From DSWT01 sp035415725 (lineage in GTDB: Bacteria; Chloroflexota; Anaerolineae; B4-G1; SLSP01): a DNA stretch of 38,831 nucleotides. Below, one piece after another: positions 1-7,819 of this stretch. The notes beneath the pieces were generated by a model. It had not been told where the DNA came from, did no database searches, and saw only the letters and a list, made by a program, of their open reading frames with translations. Each line of letters opens with the position of its first letter. Within the stretch, counting starts at the first letter, position 1. The stretch is from NCBI GenBank assembly GCA_035415725.1, contig DAOOGN010000029.1, forward strand, positions 1-38,831. The letters run 5' to 3'. Position numbers and translations under genes: made by a program.

Positions 1-100
1 AGGGATAAAATCTGTGTCATCCGTGGAATCCGTGGTTAATACATAAACCACAGATGACACAGATGACACGGATGAGCCAGAGGGATAAAATTTACGCATT
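1..100. repeat. Imperfect inverted repeat of dispersed intergenic type
   Basis: Two arms of about 28 bases (around 10-38 and 46-74) are imperfect reverse complements, built from short CCGTGG / CACAGATGACA words around an AT-rich loop. The phrase AGGGATAAAAT occurs at position 1 and again near 82, as direct flanks. There is no convincing reading frame. The word style resembles the other dispersed repeats in this window (5.6, 21.3 and 38.4 kb). The copy may continue beyond the left edge. Confidence 0.5.
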
Positions 101-185
101 TAACACTAGAGGTGGAGGTAAAATTCAGGTCACTCCAAATTGGCGAAGGTATTGAAATGCAGAAAACGGTTATAAATTGGCGTAC

Positions 186-292
186 CCATGGATTCCCTCC
201 GACTTAGTTTTGGATTGTTCAGCCGTGACTATACCGCGGAATCCATGGTTTTCCACCTTGTCACAAGGTGGAAACTTGGGTTATATACCCAA
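186..292. other. Three back-to-back hairpins, no gene
   Basis: Together with 293-346 this stretch has no believable gene. It holds three consecutive inverted repeats: CCATGGATTCC (186-196) with GGAATCCATGG (238-248), 11 bp around a 41-base interior; TTTCCACCTTG (250-260) with CAAGGTGGAAA (264-274), loop TCA; and TTGGGT (276-281) with ACCCAA (287-292). It lies beyond the terminator of the minus-strand operon, so it is not that operon's 3' end. It could be a structured RNA or the remnant of a mobile element. No T-tract follows any of the three. Confidence 0.45.
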
Positions 293-346
293 TCGGAGGC
301 ATCGAGCCTTTCGTTTGCGGGTGAAAAGTGTTTCCAATCGGTGGAG

Positions 347-383
347 AAAAAAACACCGACCTTCGCGGCCGCGAAAGTCGGTG
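347..383 (-). terminator. Rho-independent terminator of the sigma/A2M/DUF4349 operon
   Basis: A near-perfect palindrome runs from 354 to 383 (14 of 15 positions pair, GC-rich centre GCGGCCGC). On the minus strand it is followed directly by seven T (347-353). It lies 35 bases after the stop codon of the DUF4349 gene. Two smaller hairpins, 384-398 and 399-415, sit between the stop codon and the terminator. Confidence 0.85.
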
Positions 384-417
384 GTGATGTACCATCACGT
401 CGGAACCCCGCCGACGC

Positions 418-1347
418 CTAAGCCTTTTTGTGTTTAAGCCAATAGCGGATGAAGACGATCAACGCAACCGGGGGGAGCACAATCGGCAGGACGACAATGC
501 CCAACCAGATCGCCAGCTCCGCCAGGGCACGCAAGATCGACGCCAGGGTGGCACTTGCATCCGCGGCGACACGGCCCGCGTCCCAGGGTTCAGGAAGAGG
601 CGTTGGCGTGGGGGTCGGTTCGGGCGGCGGAGCAGGCAGCTTCGGCGAGAGTTGCACGCTGATCGTCGAATACGACGCCCGATCGAATAGGTAATTCATC
701 CGCCCCTGGACGGTCTCAATTTCGGCCTCGACGGCCTTGAGTTCCTCATTGACCCGCAGCGCCTCTTCGACAGTCTGCGCCTGCTCCAGAAAAGTGCGGA
801 TGCGATCCCGCGTCGTTTCGAGATTGCGCAGGCGGGACTGCAAATCCACGTACTCGTCGGTGACATCCTGCCCACCGGCGCGCTCATCGTCCACCGTGAG
901 CGCGAGAGCGCGCAGTCGCCGCATCGCGGCCTCAAACTGATCCACCGGCACGCCAAGTGTCATACTGGCATACTTGTAATTGACATCCAACCAGGCCTGA
1001 TACCACACCCGCGAGCTGATGATGTACCCGCCGACGTCACCGACCACCTGGGTCAAACGGTCGATGGCGATGTCGGTGTCTTCCACCGTCAACTGCAAAT
1101 CGGCATTTTTGACGATCAAACGGTCAGGACGAGAGGTTGCCGCCATAGGCAACACATCCGCCGCCGCGACATCCGGCAACGGCGTCGGCCTTGGCGCCGG
1201 CGTGGCAGCGATTTCAACGGGCTTCGCCGCCTCAACTGCCTTCTCGACCTCAACCGTCTCAACCAGCACTTGGGGAGTGGGAGTGGCACAAGCAGAAAAC
1301 AACACCATCGAGAACACGATCATCAAGAACAAGATATTGCGTTTCAT
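418..1347 (-). CDS. DUF4349 domain lipoprotein
   Basis: Predicted 309-residue exported lipoprotein of the DUF4349 family; its biochemical role is unknown. Residues 1-20 form a lipoprotein signal peptide with lipobox FSAC (Cys20). A Thr/Pro linker (21-60) follows, then a globular segment (about 75-235) with a helical coiled-coil-like stretch (165-215) holding the typical EYVDLQSRLRNLE region. A Pro/Thr linker, a C-terminal membrane helix (about 278-300) and a short Lys-rich tail complete it. An open frame extends 15 codons further upstream, but ATG at 1345-1347 is chosen because AGGAGG sits just before it. It is the third gene after the ECF sigma factor and the anti-sigma/A2M protein. Its residues 22-36 closely match an internal segment of that neighbour. 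Family assignment is by recognition of sequence character; the link to envelope sensing is inferred from context. Confidence 0.85.
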   Translation of the reverse strand: MKRNILFLMIVFSMVLFSACATPTPQVLVETVEVEKAVEAAKPVEIAATPAPRPTPLPDVAAADVLPMAATSRPDRLIVKNADLQLTVEDTDIAIDRLTQVVGDVGGYIISSRVWYQAWLDVNYKYASMTLGVPVDQFEAAMRRLRALALTVDDERAGGQDVTDEYVDLQSRLRNLETTRDRIRTFLEQAQTVEEALRVNEELKAVEAEIETVQGRMNYLFDRASYSTISVQLSPKLPAPPPEPTPTPTPLPEPWDAGRVAADASATLASILRALAELAIWLGIVVLPIVLPPVALIVFIRYWLKHKKA

Positions 1348-1453
1348 AATTTTCCTCCTGCTGAATGGGACTGTTTCGAGGATGACCCTCACTTATTCAG
1401 TTCCATGCCACTCAGGAGGAAAAAGTTCACTCCGAGCGTTCAAGCCGTCGAGG

Positions 1454-4400
1454 TTAGGGGACCGTCACCTCCACCGCCAGGGCATCGCTCATCTGTACGC
1501 CCTCCGCCTTCACCCGCAAGGTGAACACGCCGCGCTCCTCGGGACGGACGACGATCGGCGCACTCGCCACAGCGTCCGGCGGTACGACCCGCGTATCCGC
1601 CGCCGACAGCACGGTGTACCCAGCGCCCGGCTCTGCCGACACGGTCACGTTTTGCGCTTCCGGCAGATAGTTGTAAATCGTCGCCGTGATCGTCAGCGGT
1701 TTACCTACCTGGATGACATCCGGTACGGCTAATTCGACGAAGAAATCGCGGAAAACCACCAGATCGTAGGTGGCTGCACCCAGGTCGCCGGCGCGCGTAG
1801 AGGCCAGCGCCGTCAACCGCCACGTCGTGATGGTGTCCGCCAGCGGCAGATCGAACGTCAGCGTGCCATCGGCGTCGGTCAAAGCCTCAGGCGCCCAATA
1901 GAGCGTCTCCGGAAAGATGTGCCGCAGGGGATAGGGTTCCGCCAGAACCGGCAAGGGGGTGACCTGCGCTCCTGTCGTCGGCATGGGAGAAGGCGTGGGG
2001 GACGTCTCGACCGGCATAGCACCCTCGACCGTCTTCTCAGTCGTCTTCTCAACCTCGACCGTTTCCACTATGACTTCAGGTGTAGGCATGGTACAGCCTA
2101 TCATCCATGCCAACGGCCCGGCATAGACCAGGGGATTGCCCAACGCGCGCGTCAGATCTGAGGTGAGCGCAGGCACCGCAGGCAGCATCAATACCAGAAA
2201 AATCAGCAAGATTGCCAGCGCTGTCGTCACCCACCCCACCGCACGCCGCCCGGCGACAACCCATCCCTGTCCCAACAGCGCCAAGGCGCCGCTCAACCAC
2301 AAGAAAGTGGCCACCAGGAGAACAAGCCACCCGCCGGTAGGACCGTGACCCTGCGCCGCCAACAGCACCAGCAGGCCGCCGAGTAGCAGATAGACCAGCA
2401 GTAAGCCGGCGATGACCTGCATGCGGACATCGCCTCCCCGCCAGCCGTGAATCAGCGCAACGCCCACCAGCACGAGGATGAGACTCACCAGCCCGACGGT
2501 CACCGCCGTCGCCACCCCAGACAGGAACGACGCCAACACAGCACCCGCCACTGCCAGCGGCGCGAGGAAGACCGCGCCCAACAACCCCCACCCCAGACGG
2601 CGCAGGGCGCGTCGCAAAACGCCCGCCGGCGCCAGCCCGCGCACAACGATGACGCTCACCGCCAGCGGCAGCAGCGCCAACACCCATGTTAATTGCCCGG
2701 CGAGCGCCCGCCTGCCGCGCGTGGCTCCATCCACCGACGTTGCCGTGGACGTAGCGCTCAGCGAGAAATCAACGGCCGGTGCGCCTGCCCATGCCGCCTG
2801 CGCCGCCACGTCCTGCGCCGCACGGACGTCGGCAGTAGCTTCCAACAAGGCCGGCGCGTCCAGCCTGGCCGCATCGCGTCGCTCCCACATCGTCGGGTCC
2901 AACAAGAAATAGGCGCGGGCGAAACCCGGCGGGAGCGTGTCCAACGCATAAACCGACGTGTCGACGACCGCAATCCCCAACGCCGCCTCGACCGGCTCTG
3001 TGTGCCCGTTCGTCTGGCGGCTCGTTTGCAGGTGCACATGCGCCGTTTCCCCCGGATAGTATGTCTCGCGATCGGCGTCGACATCGACGGCCAGCCGGCC
3101 CGGCGCATCCACGACGACGAGACGGCTATCCGTCACCAGACTGCCGTCCGGGGCGACGGTGTACGCCCGCAGTTCGAGTGCGCCGACGAGGGAGTTATCC
3201 AGGTCTAACGCAAAAGTCGCCCGCCCGGCGACGACCGGCGCGGAAAGCGCCGCCGCCATCTGCCGGGCGTGGATCACATCGAGGTAGACGGTTGGCGCGT
3301 CGCCGGTGAGCCATGCTTCGAGCCGCAGGGTGTCGCCCACGGTGTAAGCAGCACGCTCGGCGTGCAGGAGCAACGTCCCCGGCCCATGGTCGGTCTGCAA
3401 GAGGATAACGTCATGCCCTTCCGCGCCCACTGCATCGCGCGCCACAATATCCACAGTAGCCGTTTCTGCTGTTGGCGTATAACGCAACGCAGCCAGGCCG
3501 TAGGCCGTGACCGCGCTATACGGGCGTCCCTGGATGGTGACGGTCAATGTGGTCTCCGCCGGGCTACCGTCAGGATAGGCGGTCAGCACAAAGATGGTGT
3601 TTTCGACACCGGGTTTGAGGGCGCCGCTCTCCGGCACGGCCTTGATGAGGATGGACTGCGGCGCAACCGGCAGTGGATGCCGCACTCCCACGACCTGCCC
3701 GGCCGTATCTACCACTTCAACGCTTACCTCGAATAAGGCCATCGCCTCACCGGTGGAAGCGGCAGGCAAGGCGAAACCGAAGTCGAAATGACCACGGGCA
3801 TCGGTCTCACCGCTCACTTCTATGTCGGGCTGCCCACGCACCTTCACTCGCGCGCCGGCGACAGGCTTGCCGAAGAAATAAGCGGCATCCACCGTCCCTT
3901 GAACCCAATCGCCCGGCGTGTAGAAGGTCTGCGCCGTCGCCACGGTCACACGAAACGCCGGGAGAGCGTAAGTATCCACGGTGATGGCGCGTTCGGAGAC
4001 GGTGTCGCCCAGAGAAGCGCGCAGGGTGTAGGTTCCCGGCGAAGCCGTCATGGGCAAATCGACATCCCACGCTGCCACGCCGAACGCGGAGAGCGTCGCC
4101 ACAGTGTACGCCATCTGCCGGCCCTGCGCATCGGCCAATGTCAAGGCGACCTCCTGACCCGTCACCGGCTTGAAATCCACCGCATCCAACACCAGCGCGC
4201 GAGCGTGGAGTCTTTGACCGGGGCGGTAGGCGGCTTTGTCGCCCGCAAGGTAAATCTTGTACGCCCGTTCGATGGTGATCGGGCGCACGATGCGATCTTC
4301 CCCGCCGGCGGAGCGCGTCTCCACGACGAGATCCGCCGCCCCCGACAGATCATCCGGCACGGTGAAGGCTACCTCCGCACTGCCGCTCGCGTCGGTGACG

Positions 4401-4924
4401 CCCTCATAGACGAGGCGGGAGGCCAGACGCACAGCGACCTCCGCTCCGGCGACAGGCACAGCGCCCAACGTCGCTTCTGCCGAACGCACAATCACGCGCA
4501 ATGCAGCCTCCGTCCCCGGCGCAAAGCGATTTTGACCCAGCACCAGCGTCTCCTGGGGCGGCGGCGGCGCGGGAAGCCTGAAAACATAATAGGTGCGGAA
4601 CGAAAAGAGCACCAGAAGCAGGGCCATCGCGGCCTGCGCCATGAGGCCCCGCTTCTGCCAGAGCGCCCACCACCAGTGTGGACGCTCCAGGCGGTCGCGC
4701 AGTACACTGCGGATGCGACTGTCGGCGTCATAGGAGAGGCGGACGGGCGACATCGCAGCGTCGAAGGTCGCGTCCAGGTCGCGGGATAGGGCCCGCAGTT
4801 CCTCCAGGGCCGCGGCACACGCCGGGCAGTGCGCCAGATGCGCTTCCACCCGCGCGCGGTCCGCCGTGTCTAGCTCGCCGTCAAGATAGGCGACTAACTC
4901 GTGGTCGACATGATCCTCATTCAC
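1454..4924 (-). CDS. Anti-sigma zinc-finger / alpha-2-macroglobulin fusion membrane protein, no thioester domain
   Basis: About 1156 residues (numbered here from the TTG two codons upstream). Residues 1-45 are a zf-HC2 anti-sigma domain with H31-x3-C35-x2-C38, the usual ECF-sigma-binding module. One membrane helix follows (about 96-117). Residues 125-670 are repeated beta-sandwich macroglobulin-type domains, ending in a bait-region-like domain with the typical AVVDTSVYAL motif (654-663). About six membrane helices follow (746-922), then a Thr/Pro linker (947-998) and an A2M domain (about 1003-1158, PETLYWAPE and ITTWRLTALAST). The protein stops where the thioester domain normally begins; no CxEQ motif is present. 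GTG at 4924 is preferred because GATGAGG lies seven bases upstream; TTG at 4930 is the alternative. The start lies 15 bases past the sigma stop codon. Inferred role: tether and inhibitor of the sigma factor, with an outside sensor. Confidence 0.85.
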   Translation of the reverse strand: MNEDHVDHELVAYLDGELDTADRARVEAHLAHCPACAAALEELRALSRDLDATFDAAMSPVRLSYDADSRIRSVLRDRLERPHWWWALWQKRGLMAQAAMALLLVLFSFRTYYVFRLPAPPPPQETLVLGQNRFAPGTEAALRVIVRSAEATLGAVPVAGAEVAVRLASRLVYEGVTDASGSAEVAFTVPDDLSGAADLVVETRSAGGEDRIVRPITIERAYKIYLAGDKAAYRPGQRLHARALVLDAVDFKPVTGQEVALTLADAQGRQMAYTVATLSAFGVAAWDVDLPMTASPGTYTLRASLGDTVSERAITVDTYALPAFRVTVATAQTFYTPGDWVQGTVDAAYFFGKPVAGARVKVRGQPDIEVSGETDARGHFDFGFALPAASTGEAMALFEVSVEVVDTAGQVVGVRHPLPVAPQSILIKAVPESGALKPGVENTIFVLTAYPDGSPAETTLTVTIQGRPYSAVTAYGLAALRYTPTAETATVDIVARDAVGAEGHDVILLQTDHGPGTLLLHAERAAYTVGDTLRLEAWLTGDAPTVYLDVIHARQMAAALSAPVVAGRATFALDLDNSLVGALELRAYTVAPDGSLVTDSRLVVVDAPGRLAVDVDADRETYYPGETAHVHLQTSRQTNGHTEPVEAALGIAVVDTSVYALDTLPPGFARAYFLLDPTMWERRDAARLDAPALLEATADVRAAQDVAAQAAWAGAPAVDFSLSATSTATSVDGATRGRRALAGQLTWVLALLPLAVSVIVVRGLAPAGVLRRALRRLGWGLLGAVFLAPLAVAGAVLASFLSGVATAVTVGLVSLILVLVGVALIHGWRGGDVRMQVIAGLLLVYLLLGGLLVLLAAQGHGPTGGWLVLLVATFLWLSGALALLGQGWVVAGRRAVGWVTTALAILLIFLVLMLPAVPALTSDLTRALGNPLVYAGPLAWMIGCTMPTPEVIVETVEVEKTTEKTVEGAMPVETSPTPSPMPTTGAQVTPLPVLAEPYPLRHIFPETLYWAPEALTDADGTLTFDLPLADTITTWRLTALASTRAGDLGAATYDLVVFRDFFVELAVPDVIQVGKPLTITATIYNYLPEAQNVTVSAEPGAGYTVLSAADTRVVPPDAVASAPIVVRPEERGVFTLRVKAEGVQMSDALAVEVTVP

Positions 4925-4939
4925 TGCCAAACCTCATCA

Positions 4940-5620
4940 CTATCCAACCGACAACAACTGTTGCAACTTGCGATGGGCATTGTACAACCGCGACTTCACC
5001 GTGCCCTCCCGAATGCCCAGCACTGCGGCGATCTCGTTGTAGGCCAGGCCCTGTTGATAACGCAGCATCACAACGGCGCGCTGCTCCTCCGGCAACTGGT
5101 CCACAGCATGCCACAGCGTACTCGCCCGTTCACCGTCCAGGTAAACCGTCTCCGGGCGCTCGGACGAGGGTGACGGCAGACGCTCAAGCTGTTCTTCCAC
5201 ATCATCCCATTCTGCAGAAGGCAATGACTGGCGACGCATCCGCATTCGCGTGCGGTTGAGCGTCACCCGGTAGAGCCAGGTCTCAAAGCGCGCCGGACCG
5301 TTGACGTCGTAATCGAGGAGCGCCTTGAGCACATCGAGAAAAGTCTCCTGCACCGCATCTTCCGCTTCCTCGCGGTTGCGGGTGACGAAAAAGGCCACGC
5401 GGTAGACGTAATCCTTGTAACGGTCGTAAAGCGCTTCGAAGGTGCGCGGCTGCCCCCGCTGGAAGCGGGTGATCAGTTCCGCCGTGGAGACACCGCCGAC
5501 TTCTGCCGCGCGACGGTCGCCCGTGATGGCGAAGACCCAGCGCGCCACAGCGCGCACGATGGCCGCCCCGATCGCCTGGCCTGCGCACGGTCGAGACATC
5601 CCTACGGCCAAAACAGACAC
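4940..5620 (-). CDS. ECF-family RNA polymerase sigma factor
   Basis: 226-residue sigma-70 family protein of the extracytoplasmic-function type. It directs RNA polymerase to a dedicated promoter set when released by its anti-sigma factor. Region 2 spans about 58-128 (ALYDRYKDYVYRVAFFVTRN, then EDAVQETFLDVLKA) and region 4 spans about 165-222 (LPEEQRAVVMLRYQQGLAYNEIA, then GTVKSRLYNAHRKL). Regions 1 and 3 are absent, as expected. The start is GTG at 5618-5620, with GAGGAG seven bases upstream. The first 40 or so residues, before region 2, are an unusual extension without clear similarity; ATG eight codons later is an alternative. The downstream gene encodes a zf-HC2 anti-sigma domain, the classic sigma/anti-sigma pairing. 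A dispersed repeat of about 110 bp forms the leader. Confidence 0.93.
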   Translation of the reverse strand: MSVLAVGMSRPCAGQAIGAAIVRAVARWVFAITGDRRAAEVGGVSTAELITRFQRGQPRTFEALYDRYKDYVYRVAFFVTRNREEAEDAVQETFLDVLKALLDYDVNGPARFETWLYRVTLNRTRMRMRRQSLPSAEWDDVEEQLERLPSPSSERPETVYLDGERASTLWHAVDQLPEEQRAVVMLRYQQGLAYNEIAAVLGIREGTVKSRLYNAHRKLQQLLSVG

Positions 5621-5631
5621 GCGGTCACTCC

Positions 5632-5748
5632 TCTGAAAATAGCCTCAGAGCACACAGAGAAAAACACAAATTCTTTGCGTCCTTCGTGGTAAAAAGTTTT
5701 CATTCCGCCGCCGGTGAACGCCAGTTCATGTGGAATTCCTCTATTATA
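5632..5748 (-). repeat. Dispersed leader repeat, copy A
   Basis: About 115 bp, alignable by eye with 21283-21402 and with the two copies at 38425-38680. Shared words are ATAGCC-CAGAGCAC, AGAGAAAAAC, AAATT(C/T)TTTG(T/C)GTCC, CGTGGT(A/G)AAAAG, CCGGTGAACGCCAGTT and GAATTCCTC. It contains a small hairpin (CTGG with CCAG around the CGTTCA element). Its right-hand end carries the TATAAT of a possible promoter. It fills the space between that promoter and the sigma factor ribosome binding site, so it would be transcribed as a leader. Confidence 0.7.
5743..5748 (-). promoter_or_regulatory. Possible -10 box of the sigma factor operon
   Basis: On the minus strand a perfect TATAAT lies at 5748-5743. 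No good -35 match stands 16-18 bases upstream. If used, the 5' leader would be about 115 bases and would contain the whole dispersed repeat. Confidence 0.4.
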
Positions 5749-5804
5749 GCGTTACATGCAGTTTCAGGCGCAGAAGTTCGCCGTCCCCTCTTGAAGGGCA
5801 AACG

Positions 5805-6608
5805 TTACTCGATGACTACCTCGTCAAGGTTCTCCCCAGGCTGCGGGTAACGCATGGCGAAGTCTTCCAGGGTCTTCACGAGCACTTCACTGATGACGAG
5901 GTCGCGATACCATTTGCGGTTGGAGGGAACGATGTACCACGGCGCCCAGGCGGAGCTGGTCTCGCTGAGCACCGTTTCGTAGGCGCCCATGTAGTCGTCC
6001 CACAACGCCCGCTCGCCAAGATCGCCCACGTTGAACTTCCAGCGCTTCTCCGGTTCATCCAGGCGCGCCTGCAAACGCGCTTTCTGCTCGTCTTTGCTGA
6101 TGTGGAGAAAAAACTTGAGAATCGTCGTGCCCTCTTCGGTCAACATCCGCTCGAAGTCGTTGATGTGCGCATAGCGACGTCGCCACACCTCCGGGGGGAC
6201 AAGGTTGTGGACGCGCACCACCAGCACGTCCTCGTAATGACTGCGGTTGAAGATCACCATCTCGCCCCGGCCCGGCGTGTGCTTATGGATACGCCACAGG
6301 TAATCGTGCGTCAACTCTTCCGGCGTGGGCGTCTTGAAGCTCGCTACTTTCACCCCCTGCGGGTTGACGCCGTCGAAGACATGGCGGATCACCCCATCCT
6401 TGCCGCCGGTGTCCATCGCTTGCAGCACGATGAGTACCTTGTGTTTACCCTCAGCGAAGAGTAACTCTTGCAGTATCTCCAGACGTCGGTTGAGTTTCTC
6501 CACCGCCTTCTCCCCGGCCGATTTATCGCCCTCAAAAGCAGATTTGTCAGCGGGGTCATACTGTCTCAAATCAACGTGCGCTCCCGGTTTTACACGGTAG
6601 ATATCCAT
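5805..6608 (-). CDS. ppk2: Polyphosphate kinase 2 family protein (polyphosphate:nucleotide phosphotransferase)
   Basis: 267 residues, the usual single-domain PPK2 length. These cytoplasmic enzymes move phosphate between polyphosphate and nucleotides (AMP/ADP or GDP/ADP depending on class). The Walker A loop is DTGGKDG (66-72). The Walker B/lid segment VIFNRSHYEDVLVVRVH (118-134) is typical, as is the C-terminal WYIVPSNRKWYRDLVIS (224-240), which is common in the polyphosphate:AMP/ADP type group. The substrate class is not proved by sequence. ATG at 6606-6608 follows GGGAGG with good spacing. The gene appears to be monocistronic, between the sigma operon and tRNA-Pro. Confidence 0.92.
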   Translation of the reverse strand: MDIYRVKPGAHVDLRQYDPADKSAFEGDKSAGEKAVEKLNRRLEILQELLFAEGKHKVLIVLQAMDTGGKDGVIRHVFDGVNPQGVKVASFKTPTPEELTHDYLWRIHKHTPGRGEMVIFNRSHYEDVLVVRVHNLVPPEVWRRRYAHINDFERMLTEEGTTILKFFLHISKDEQKARLQARLDEPEKRWKFNVGDLGERALWDDYMGAYETVLSETSSAWAPWYIVPSNRKWYRDLVISEVLVKTLEDFAMRYPQPGENLDEVVIE

Positions 6609-6718
6609 AGCAAACCTCCCTTAGAAAATAGTCTGATAGTCGTTACCCTATTGGAGGAACTTTTTATGCCGCATAGTGCCAGTCTATTCCGAATGGGCCA
6701 TTTAACAAATGAGGATAT

Positions 6719-6754
6719 AAAAAATGGCCGACTTGATGCCCAAGCCGGCCATTT
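6719..6754 (-). terminator. Rho-independent terminator of tRNA-Pro
   Basis: A 14-bp stem (6722-6735 with 6741-6754, one G-U wobble on the minus strand) closes a 5-base loop. On the minus strand it is followed by six T (6724-6719). It starts 12 bases after the tRNA 3' end. Confidence 0.85.
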
Positions 6755-6766
6755 CTCGATAGTCAG

Positions 6767-6841
6767 TCGGGGCGGACGGATTTGAACCGTCGGCCTCTAC
6801 AACCCCATTGTAGCGCCCTAGCCAAGCTGGGCTACGCCCCG
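6767..6841 (-). tRNA. tRNA-Pro (anticodon GGG)
   Basis: A 75-base cloverleaf can be folded completely. The acceptor stem CGGGGCG/CGCCCCG has seven pairs. The D stem GCCC/GGGC carries a 10-base loop with GG. The anticodon stem CTACA/TGTAG has loop ATGGGGT (anticodon GGG after T33, G37). The variable loop has 5 bases, and the T stem GACGG/CCGTC has loop TTCAAAT. The discriminator is A, and CCA is not encoded. A promoter and a terminator flank it, so it is its own transcription unit. Confidence 0.95.
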
Positions 6842-6853
6842 TTCACGTGCCAG

Positions 6854-6881
6854 ATCATACCATAAGCGGAAGGATTGTCAA
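6854..6881 (-). promoter_or_regulatory. Sigma-70 type promoter of tRNA-Pro
   Basis: On the minus strand TTGACA (6881-6876), a 16-base spacer, and TATGAT (6859-6854) preceded by TGG (extended -10). The -10 box ends 12 bases before the mature tRNA 5' end. Confidence 0.8.
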
Positions 6882-6994
6882 ACCTGCACCCCGTCGATTC
6901 CGCATAGCGATCCCCGGCGCGCCGTCACTATCGAGTCCATGCTGAAGCGCCCCCGCCGACGGCAGGAAGCCGGCGTCGTGTGCGCCTCGTCTAT

Positions 6995-7780
6995 CTACCA
7001 GCCGGCCTCGTGCAGCAGACGTTGCAGTGTCGCCAAGGCCAGCGGCGCTTCCACTGCCATATCCCCCCACCCCGACTCGATAGAGATACGTCCATCGTAT
7101 CCACTGGCTTTGAGGGCGCGGAAGAAATCGGTAAAGTCGCAGTCTTCCACGCCGGGGGCGCGCCGCGTCGCCGCGGTGGCGATGTGGACATGGCGCAGGA
7201 GTGGGCCATAGGTCACTATCGCGTCACCATCGTTGTCGTCTTGGAGCCAGTGGTAGGCATCGACCAACAAGCGCACGTTGGGATGATCCACGTCTTCCAC
7301 GTAGCGTCCGGATTCCGCCACGCTGGTGAGGACGTTGCACTCGCGCTGGTTCAGCGGTTCGACGACCACCACAAGGCCGTACTGCTGCGCCAGGGGGCCG
7401 ATCAGCTTGCCGAACTCGACGAGTTGCTGCCAGGCGACGTCGCGCTCGAAATCGTCGGGGATGCGCCGCGCGCCGCCGGAACCGAAGACAATCGTGTCGA
7501 TCCCCACCTGCGCCGCGCGCGCGAAGGTCACCGCGGCATAGGCCGCCAGATCGTTGCGGTTGACGTCGGGGCCGGTGATTTTGAGATTGCCGGGGACGAA
7601 GTTATTCGCCGCTACGCACGGCAGGGACGCTGCTCGAATCCGCGCCAGTTCCGGCAGGAAGGCCGCTTCGTCTTCTACGGTGGTCTTCAAGTGATTCTGA
7701 ACGTGGAGTTCCAGGAAGTCAAAGCCCGCCACAGCCAGCACGGGCGCAACACTGGGGTCGGCACAAACACCGATTTTCAT
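6995..7780 (-). CDS. Sugar phosphate isomerase/epimerase (TIM barrel)
   Basis: 261 residues of the xylose-isomerase-like TIM-barrel superfamily (AP-endonuclease-2 fold), cytoplasmic, acting on an unknown sugar or cyclitol. The metal ligands expected for the tagatose-3-epimerase type are in place: E141 (VVVEPLN), D174 (LLVDAYH), H199 (HVHIA) and E235 (RISIESGW). An in-frame ATG seven codons upstream lacks a ribosome binding site. ATG at 7778-7780 has AAAGGAG seven bases before it and gives the typical strand-1 start MKIGVCADPS. It is the last gene of the carbohydrate cluster and only distantly similar to the second such enzyme at 8672. Its substrate cannot be read from the sequence. Confidence 0.88.
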   Translation of the reverse strand: MKIGVCADPSVAPVLAVAGFDFLELHVQNHLKTTVEDEAAFLPELARIRAASLPCVAANNFVPGNLKITGPDVNRNDLAAYAAVTFARAAQVGIDTIVFGSGGARRIPDDFERDVAWQQLVEFGKLIGPLAQQYGLVVVVEPLNQRECNVLTSVAESGRYVEDVDHPNVRLLVDAYHWLQDDNDGDAIVTYGPLLRHVHIATAATRRAPGVEDCDFTDFFRALKASGYDGRISIESGWGDMAVEAPLALATLQRLLHEAGW

Positions 7781-7819
7781 AGTAAGGCTCCTTTGGGTCA
7801 TGCGTCATTTGAAATTCGT

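Noticed and set aside
177..437. Plus-strand reading frames of 86 and 77 codons at the left end
   Set aside because: They run through the hairpin chain and the terminator, have no ribosome binding site, and have a composition unlike a real protein.
6666..6785. Short frame MPHSASLF... with GGAGG eight bases upstream
   Set aside because: It runs through the tRNA-Pro terminator hairpin and into the tRNA, and has no recognisable similarity. The GGAGG is probably chance.
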